DNA of 64,000 nucleotides. Origin: Rhodobacter sp. (GTDB lineage Bacteria; Pseudomonadota; Alphaproteobacteria; Rhodobacterales; Rhodobacteraceae). The DNA lies in contig JACKKG010000001.1 in the NCBI GenBank assembly GCA_020637515.1, positions 2,696,501-2,760,500 of the forward strand, written 5' to 3'. Below the pieces are notes generated by a model. That model saw only the letters and a list, made by a program, of their open reading frames with translations, had not been told where the DNA came from and made no database searches. The translations under genes and the position numbers were made by a program. Of the stretch, positions 57,308 to 64,000 are shown one piece after another. The first letter of the stretch is position 1; each line of letters begins with the position of its first letter.

Positions 57308-58084
57308 TTACAGCGCCAGGTCGATCCAGACCGGCGTGTGGTCCGACGGCTTGTCCCAGCCGCGCGGGCCGGTTTCGACCCAGGCATCGGTCAGCCGGTC
57401 GGCGGCCTGCGGGCTGAGAAGCCAGTGGTCGATGCGGATACCGTCGTTCCTGAGCCAGGCGTTCGCCTGATAATCCCAGAACGAATAGATCCCCGGGCCG
57501 GGATGCCTGAGCCGCACCGCATCGTAGAATCCCAGCGCCTCGATCCGGCGCAAGGCGGCCCGGCTTTCGGGGCGGAACAGCGCATCCTCGCGCCAGGCGT
57601 CGGGGCGGGCGGCGTCGTCGGGCTGGGGAATGACGTTATAGTCGCCCCCCAGGATCAGCGGCCGTTCGCGCGCCATCAGGCTGCGCACGCGCGCTTCCAT
57701 CCGCGCCATCCAGGCCAGCTTGTAGTCGAACTTGGGGCCCGGCGCGGGGTTGCCGTTCGGCAGATAGAGCCCGCACACCCTGAGCCCGGTGTCGCCCACG
57801 TCGGCCTCGATCCAGCGGGCCTGTTCGTCGCCGTCATCCCCCGGCAGGCCCCGCACGACGTCGCCAAGCGGTAGCTTCGACAGGATCGCGACCCCGTTGA
57901 ACCCCTTCTGGCCGTGGGTCTCCAGATGATAGCCGCGCGACTCGATCAGGTTGCGGGGAAAGCCGTCGTCTTGCGACTTGATCTCTTGCAGCACGGCGAG
58001 ATCGGGCGCGGCCTCGTCCAGCCAACGGCCGAGGACCTCGGCACGGGCCTTGACGCCGTTGATGTTGAAGCTCGCGATCTTCAT
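57308..58084 (-). CDS. xth: Exodeoxyribonuclease III
   Basis: 258 residues. ASFNINGVKAR at the start, LQEIKSQD (metal Glu), LYLPNGNP, GGDYNVIPQPDD (Asp/Asn), DYQANAWLRNDGIRIDH and the C-terminal SDHTPVW triad His. AP endonuclease and 3'-5' exonuclease in base excision repair. ATG conserved with the family start MKIASFNING. Likely monocistronic between trpE and the DUF4178 operon, all on the minus strand. Confidence 0.95.
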   Translation of the reverse strand: MKIASFNINGVKARAEVLGRWLDEAAPDLAVLQEIKSQDDGFPRNLIESRGYHLETHGQKGFNGVAILSKLPLGDVVRGLPGDDGDEQARWIEADVGDTGLRVCGLYLPNGNPAPGPKFDYKLAWMARMEARVRSLMARERPLILGGDYNVIPQPDDAARPDAWREDALFRPESRAALRRIEALGFYDAVRLRHPGPGIYSFWDYQANAWLRNDGIRIDHWLLSPQAADRLTDAWVETGPRGWDKPSDHTPVWIDLAL

Positions 58085-58155
58085 GTCCGGTCCATCCCCT
58101 GCAACAGGTCCATGCTAGCCCGCGCGCGACGCGAAAGGCAATCGGCGGGGCGGGC

Positions 58156-59676
58156 TCAGCCGTTGCCGCGCACGAACAGGCCGGCACCCTCGGCGGCGGC
58201 GCGCAGGGCCTTGGCCTTGTTCACCGATTCCTGCCATTCGGCCTCGGGGTCGCTGTCGTAGACGACGCCGCCGCCGGCCTGGATATACATCACCCCGTCC
58301 TTGACCACCGCCGTGCGCAGGGCAATGCAGAAGTCCATCTCGCCATTGGCCGCGAAATAGCCCACGCCGCCGCCGTAGACGCCGCGCTTTTCGGGCTCGA
58401 GTTCGTCGATGATCTGCATCGCGCGGATCTTGGGCGCGCCCGAGACGGTGCCCGCGGGCAGACCCGCCAACAAGGCCGAGAGCGCGTCGTGCCCAGGGGC
58501 GAGGTCGCCCACCACGTTCGAGACGATGTGCATGACATGGCTGTAGCGTTCGATGATGAATTTCTCGGTCGGATGCACCGTGCCGATCTTGGCCACGCGG
58601 CCGACATCGTTGCGGCCCAGGTCCAGCAACATCAGATGCTCGGCCAGTTCCTTCTTGTCGGCCAGCAGGTCCTGTTCCAGCGCCTTGTCGTCTTCGGGCG
58701 TGGTGCCGCGCGGGCGGGTGCCGGCAATCGGACGGATCGTCACCTCGCCATCGCGCAGCCGCACCAGGATCTCGGGCGAGGCGCCGACGATGTGAAAGGC
58801 GCCCAGGTCGAAATAGACCATGAACGGCGACGGGTTCATCCGCCGGAGCGAGCGATAGAGCGCGAAAGGCGGCAGCGGAAACGCCTGCGCCCAGCGTTGC
58901 GAGGGCACGACCTGGAAAATGTCGCCGGCGCGGATGTAGTCCCTGGCCTTTTCCACCGCCTGCTTGTAGCCGTCCTTGGTGAAATTCGAACGCGCCTCGC
59001 CGACCTTGGCGACAGAGCCCAGCGTGCGGCCCAGGCCCACGGCCTCGCGTTCTAGATCGCGCAGCGCATCCATCACCCGTTCGCCGGCCTGCGCATAGGC
59101 GGCGCGCGCCGACAGGCCCGCGCCGGCCCAGGCGGGCGAGACGATCGTCACCTCGCCCTTGACCCCGTCCAGCACCGCGACGACCGACGGGCGCATCAGC
59201 ACCGCGTCGGGCAGGTTCAAAGGGTCGGGATTGGTCTGCGGCAGATCCTCGACCAGGCGGATCATGTCATAGCCCAGATACCCGAACAGCCCGGACGCGA
59301 TCGGCGGCAGGTCGGCGGGCATGGTGATGCGGCTTTCGGCCAGCAGCGCGCGCAACTCTGCCAGCGCATGGCCGGGCAGATCGACAAAGGCGGCGTCGTC
59401 GAACCGCGCCTCGCGGTTGACGCGACTGGTGCCGCCCCGGCATTGCCAGATCAGATCGGGCTTGGTGCCGACGATGGAATAGCGCCCGCGCACCTCGCCG
59501 CCGGTCACCGATTCCAGCATGAAGCTGTCCTTGCGGTTGCCGACGATCTTCAGCATCAGCGACACCGGCGTGTCGAGGTCGGCCGCCAGCCGGGCGTAGA
59601 CGAGCTGGTTCTCGCCGCGGGCCCAGCCGGCCTCGAACGCGGCGAAATCGGGGGTCAGCAGGGCGGATTGGGACAC
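58156..59676 (-). CDS. trpE: Anthranilate synthase component I
   Basis: 506 residues. N-terminal regulatory segment with LMLKIVGNRKDSFMLESV, the chorismate-binding domain with IAGTRPRGTTPEDDKALE, LLDLGRNDVGRVAKIG, HIVSNVVGDLAPG, GLPAGTVSGAPKIRA and IQAGGGVVYDSDPEAEW. Converts chorismate to anthranilate with TrpG (not in window). It begins 30 nt downstream of ppiD, a common Rhodobacterales arrangement, so it probably shares the ppiD transcript. Confidence 0.96.
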   Translation of the reverse strand: MSQSALLTPDFAAFEAGWARGENQLVYARLAADLDTPVSLMLKIVGNRKDSFMLESVTGGEVRGRYSIVGTKPDLIWQCRGGTSRVNREARFDDAAFVDLPGHALAELRALLAESRITMPADLPPIASGLFGYLGYDMIRLVEDLPQTNPDPLNLPDAVLMRPSVVAVLDGVKGEVTIVSPAWAGAGLSARAAYAQAGERVMDALRDLEREAVGLGRTLGSVAKVGEARSNFTKDGYKQAVEKARDYIRAGDIFQVVPSQRWAQAFPLPPFALYRSLRRMNPSPFMVYFDLGAFHIVGASPEILVRLRDGEVTIRPIAGTRPRGTTPEDDKALEQDLLADKKELAEHLMLLDLGRNDVGRVAKIGTVHPTEKFIIERYSHVMHIVSNVVGDLAPGHDALSALLAGLPAGTVSGAPKIRAMQIIDELEPEKRGVYGGGVGYFAANGEMDFCIALRTAVVKDGVMYIQAGGGVVYDSDPEAEWQESVNKAKALRAAAEGAGLFVRGNG

Positions 59677-59706
59677 GTCCGGAGGCCTTTGGTTACGCGC
59701 ACGAGA

Positions 59707-61566
59707 TCAGCGGAAGGAAGTGTGGACCGCGTCGATGGCGGGCTGGTTCAGGGTGATCCCGGCCTCGGCGGTCAGGGCGTTGGCGAAATAGGTGTAGACG
59801 TCCTGCGCCAACGCGCCGCCGATCTGCTCGTCGATGGCGCCGATCAACCGTTGGGTCTGCGCGTCCTCGGGGTCGGCGGGCTGCGTGTCGCCCACCAGGC
59901 CCAGCATCAGTTGCTGGTCGCTCACCTGCACCACGGGCGTGCCGGCGGCCGAACCCATCAGCGATTCCAGCATCGTTTGCGGAATCTGCGTCAACCGGTC
60001 CAGCCGCGTCACATCGGCGTAGGTTTCGGGCGTGACGCCGTGCGCCTGGGCAAAGGCGTCGTTGCCCTGGCTGGACAGTTCGACGCTGAGGCTTTGCCCC
60101 AGGGTCATGAGCGCGGCGTTCACCGCCTCGGCGCGGGCGCCGGCGACGACAGCATCGCGGACCTCGTCCAGCGGGTGCGGCGTCGGCGGCGTCACGCTGT
60201 CGAGACGCAGCGCGAACAACCCGCCGTCGGACAGCGCGGTCAGTTCGGGGAAGTCATTGGTGGTAACGGCGGCGGCGGCACGGGCGAATTCGGTATAGGC
60301 CGCGATCCCCTCGTTCGACTCGGTGGTCCAGTCGATGGTGCCCAGTTGCATCGGCGTTTCGCCGGCGACCTGTTCCAGCGTGGCCCCGCCCGCCAGAATG
60401 TCGTCAAAGCTTTCCTGCTGGTCGGCGATCGCGCGGCGCGCCCGGTCGGCGGCCAGTTCGGCGCGCAGGTCGGCGCGCGCCTCGTCATAGGGGGTTTCCT
60501 GCGCGTTCAGGATCGCATTCATGCGAAACAGCGCCGGGCCCAGGGGCGAATCCGCCGGCCCCGCGACCTGCCCGGGCTCGGTCAACGCGAACACCGCCGC
60601 ACCAGCGGCGCCAAGCTGGGCCTCGCTGACATCGCCCAGGTCGATGTCGTCCAGCGTCAGCCCGCGTTCGGCCACGATGTCCTCGAAGCTGGCGGTGCCG
60701 GCATCGAGACGGTCCCGGGCCGCCTGCGCGGCGGCCGCGTCCTGGAACACCAGTCGTTCCACCAGCCGCCGCTCGGGTTGCACATAGTCGCTGATGCGCT
60801 GCTGGTAGAGATCGCGGATCGCCTGCTCGTCCACCTCGACGGTGTCGAGCAACATCTCGGGGGTGATCCAGGCATAGGTGATATGGCGCGTTTCCGGCGC
60901 GGTGAACTGGTCGATATGGGCGTCGTAATAGGCCTGGACGGTGGCGTCGTCGGGCGCGGCGACGGGCGCCGGCAACTGATCCTCGCCCATCAGGAAGACC
61001 GTGAAATTGTGCCGGATCGCATAGAAATCGACCAGAGCGGTGCGCAGGCTCGCGGGCGTTTCGACCCCGCCCGAGGTGGCCGCCTGCAAGATGCCGCGCG
61101 CGGCTTCGCGGCGAACCTCGTCCTCGAACTCGTTGACCGTCATGCCGGCGTTTTGCAGCTGGAAGCGATAGGTGTCCATGTCGAAGGCGCCGCCCGGCCC
61201 CTGGAAGGCCCGGATGTCGCGGATCGTCCGGGCGACCTGATCGTCACCGACCGAGATGCCGACACGCGCCGCCTCGTTTTCCAGCGCCGCCTGGGTGATG
61301 AGCTGGCTGCGCACGCGCGCATCCAGCCCCGCCGCCTGCGCCATCGCCAGCGTCACCGGCTGGCCGACCTGCTGCTCGAAGGCACGCATTTCCGCTTGCA
61401 GCGCCCGGCCGTAGACCTGCGCGGTGATCGGCCGGTCACCCACGGTGGCGACGGCGGTTGCGCGCTGGCTCAGGAAATTGTCGATGCCGAATCCGCCGAG
61501 ACCGGCGATCACCATCGCCAAAAGGACCCAGGCAAGGATCAGTTGCGCGCTGTTCTTCTTGGCCAT
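59707..61566 (-). CDS. ppiD: SurA/PpiD-type peptidyl-prolyl isomerase
   Basis: 619 residues. Single N-terminal membrane anchor at about 9-28, then a SurA-N-like chaperone region (ATVGDRPITAQVYGRALQAE; NEFEDEVRREAARGIL), a parvulin-like domain in the centre (residues about 265-370, RRLVERLVFQDAAAAQAARD) and a second one C-terminal. The parvulin core is divergent, so isomerase activity may be weak, as in other PpiD proteins. It assists folding of exported proteins at the SecYEG exit. Upstream of trpE. Confidence 0.9.
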   Translation of the reverse strand: MAKKNSAQLILAWVLLAMVIAGLGGFGIDNFLSQRATAVATVGDRPITAQVYGRALQAEMRAFEQQVGQPVTLAMAQAAGLDARVRSQLITQAALENEAARVGISVGDDQVARTIRDIRAFQGPGGAFDMDTYRFQLQNAGMTVNEFEDEVRREAARGILQAATSGGVETPASLRTALVDFYAIRHNFTVFLMGEDQLPAPVAAPDDATVQAYYDAHIDQFTAPETRHITYAWITPEMLLDTVEVDEQAIRDLYQQRISDYVQPERRLVERLVFQDAAAAQAARDRLDAGTASFEDIVAERGLTLDDIDLGDVSEAQLGAAGAAVFALTEPGQVAGPADSPLGPALFRMNAILNAQETPYDEARADLRAELAADRARRAIADQQESFDDILAGGATLEQVAGETPMQLGTIDWTTESNEGIAAYTEFARAAAAVTTNDFPELTALSDGGLFALRLDSVTPPTPHPLDEVRDAVVAGARAEAVNAALMTLGQSLSVELSSQGNDAFAQAHGVTPETYADVTRLDRLTQIPQTMLESLMGSAAGTPVVQVSDQQLMLGLVGDTQPADPEDAQTQRLIGAIDEQIGGALAQDVYTYFANALTAEAGITLNQPAIDAVHTSFR

Positions 61567-61675
61567 CGTCGGACTCCGGCTGGCTGGACGGTCTCAGGGC
61601 TGGCCTTGTGTAGGGCCAAGCGCCCGGAGGGGCAAGCGGGGAACGCTGACAGGCTTGCGAGGTGGTCGGCCGGTC

Positions 61676-63166
<1,491 letters not shown>

Positions 63167-63426
63167 TCGCCCCTCGTTTACCGGATTGTTGACCCTGCGC
63201 GAACAACCTTAGCCACGCGGCGCGCGAAAACGCAATCGCCGAGGCCGAGACAGCGGAATTGGCGCGGTCCAGGAAACGGTCCTTGCATGGATCGGGGACG
63301 TCAACACATTGTTTACATGTTACTTTTTTGGCGGAACTGTGGCAACATTATGGCATCCGACAAGATTTTCGTGACCGTGTGGACTGTAGACTTCTGCGCG
63401 GGGCGACCAGCCAGGAGATGTGACAG
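63167..63426 (+). promoter_or_regulatory. AT-rich leader of the His/Asp/Gly-rich protein
   Basis: 260 nt divergent region. The stretch 63303-63360 (ACACATTGTTTACATGTTAC, then TTTTTTGG and on) is one of the most A/T-rich in the window and probably contains the promoter for the plus-strand gene, leaving a leader of about 60 nt or more. No riboswitch or known operator is recognised. Confidence 0.4.
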
Positions 63427-64000
63427 ATGTTCAATTTCGGTGGATTGCAAAGCTTCGGGAGCGCCTGCAGGACGGTCTTCGAAACCATGGCCGGCGGGCG
63501 CGGCGGCCACGATGCCTGGGGGCGCGACGACGACGACCGCGGCCACAAAGGCGGGCGCGACGGCGACCGCGACGACCGGCACGACGATCACAAGGGCGAT
63601 CACAGCGGGCATGGGGACCAGCATGGGCATGGCGACGATGACAATCATGGCGGTCATTCTGACGGTCACGACGGCCATGATGGCGGCCATGGTGGCGGCC
63701 ATGGTGACGGGCAGGACTGCGGCGACGGCACCTGCAACGGCGCGGCGAACGGCGTGGACATCTCGATCCCCGAGAACGCCCATGTCGCGATCATGGTGAT
63801 CGAGAACGACCCCAGCAACGACACCTATGACGATTACCTGCGGGTTTATGCGGACGATGTGCAGGACCCGTCGAATCTGAACGACTACATCGCCGCCGCC
63901 GAAGAGGAATACGCCGCGCGCGGCAACAGCCTCGATTCGTGCAAGGAGGTGATGAAGGTGGTGGTCGAAAACGACCAGCACCAGGTCATCAAGGTGCTCT
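63427..64000 (+). CDS. His/Asp/Gly-rich protein of unknown function (3' end outside window)
   Basis: At least 191 residues; the frame is open to the right edge. No signal peptide. Residues 26-105 are strongly enriched in His, Asp and Gly, with irregular GGH, HGD and DGH units (for example GGHGGGHGDG), about 20 histidines in all, suggesting metal binding. Cys14, then Cys pair CGDGTC near 105-110. A conserved-looking domain follows from about 117: VDISIPENAHVAIMVIEND, DDYLRVYADDVQD. AGGAG lies 9 nt before the ATG. No family recognised; the His-rich tract overlaps shadow frames in both strands. Confidence 0.65.
   Translation, partial: MFNFGGLQSFGSACRTVFETMAGGRGGHDAWGRDDDDRGHKGGRDGDRDDRHDDHKGDHSGHGDQHGHGDDDNHGGHSDGHDGHDGGHGGGHGDGQDCGDGTCNGAANGVDISIPENAHVAIMVIENDPSNDTYDDYLRVYADDVQDPSNLNDYIAAAEEEYAARGNSLDSCKEVMKVVVENDQHQVIKVL

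Noticed and set aside
63570..63720. Tandem repeat or CRISPR-like array near the right edge
   Set aside because: The repeating GGCCATGGT-like units are in-frame codons of a His/Gly/Asp-rich protein, without uniform repeats or spacers.
63313..63981. 222-codon minus-strand frame rich in Val/Ala/Met
   Set aside because: It is the antisense image of the His-codon-rich gene; GTG/CAT-rich complement gives artificial Met/Val repeats.

Overview
The window is GC-rich, gene-dense chromosomal DNA from an alphaproteobacterium, most likely Rhodobacterales (Rhodobacter/Rhodovulum/Roseobacter type). The basis is the alphaproteobacterial CckA hybrid kinase, a DksA with a single cysteine, the nrdR-ribD and ppiD-trpE arrangements, the soxS-soxR / soxVWXYZABCD layout, hutIHGU with hutF-hutC, and two tRNA genes. 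There is no rRNA operon, CRISPR array, prophage or intact insertion sequence. The high GC content creates very long antisense open frames over real genes; these are not annotated.

Layout. 1-7 kb: thioesterase, NYN nuclease-like protein, mfd with an upstream membrane-protein gene, hemB, and a SYLF-domain lipoprotein. 7-9 kb: an MIO-type aromatic amino acid lyase of the cyanobacterial PAL type, with His-His at the substrate-selectivity positions. 8.8-22 kb: a sulfur-oxidation island. On the minus strand are soxS, soxR, a soxT-like YeeE transporter, a small Gly-rich protein and a second YeeE transporter; a Tat-exported metallo-hydrolase sits among them on the plus strand. On the plus strand are soxV, soxW and then soxXYZABCD. 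This encodes a complete periplasmic thiosulfate-oxidising complex with its reductant supply, uptake and regulator; soxE-H are not here. 22-32 kb: an orphan histidine kinase, a metallo-hydrolase, tRNA-Asn, parE, a glutathione transferase, tRNA-Val, lon, ribD and nrdR. 32-35 kb: an L,D-transpeptidase and a LolD-LolC/E lipoprotein exporter. 35-42.3 kb: histidine degradation, hutIHGU divergent from hutF-hutC across a HutC-type operator; the route goes through formylglutamate. 42.3-45 kb: cobalamin nucleotide-loop assembly (cobU, phosphatase, cobS, cobT). 45-52 kb: cckA, an rRNA methyltransferase, an aminotransferase, dksA and a flavin monooxygenase.

52-57 kb holds the most unusual neighbourhood. 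A MoxR-type AAA ATPase is start/stop-overlapped with AdoMet decarboxylase (speD). Convergent to it is a translationally coupled chain: two DUF4178 zinc-ribbon proteins, a 53-residue one-helix protein with a TTG start, a DUF350 membrane protein, and a multi-span membrane protein fused to a spermidine synthase domain with its catalytic motifs intact. This looks like a membrane-associated polyamine or stress module. 57-63 kb: exonuclease III, trpE, ppiD and a second membrane protein with a divergent synthase-like domain. The right edge cuts a His/Asp/Gly-rich protein of unknown function.

Three copies of a palindromic GC-rich repeat sit at operon 3' ends (about 21.97, 34.98 and 53.31 kb) and probably serve as terminators or REP-like elements. 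Start sites were chosen from ribosome-binding sites and conserved N-termini; several differ from the longest open frame.
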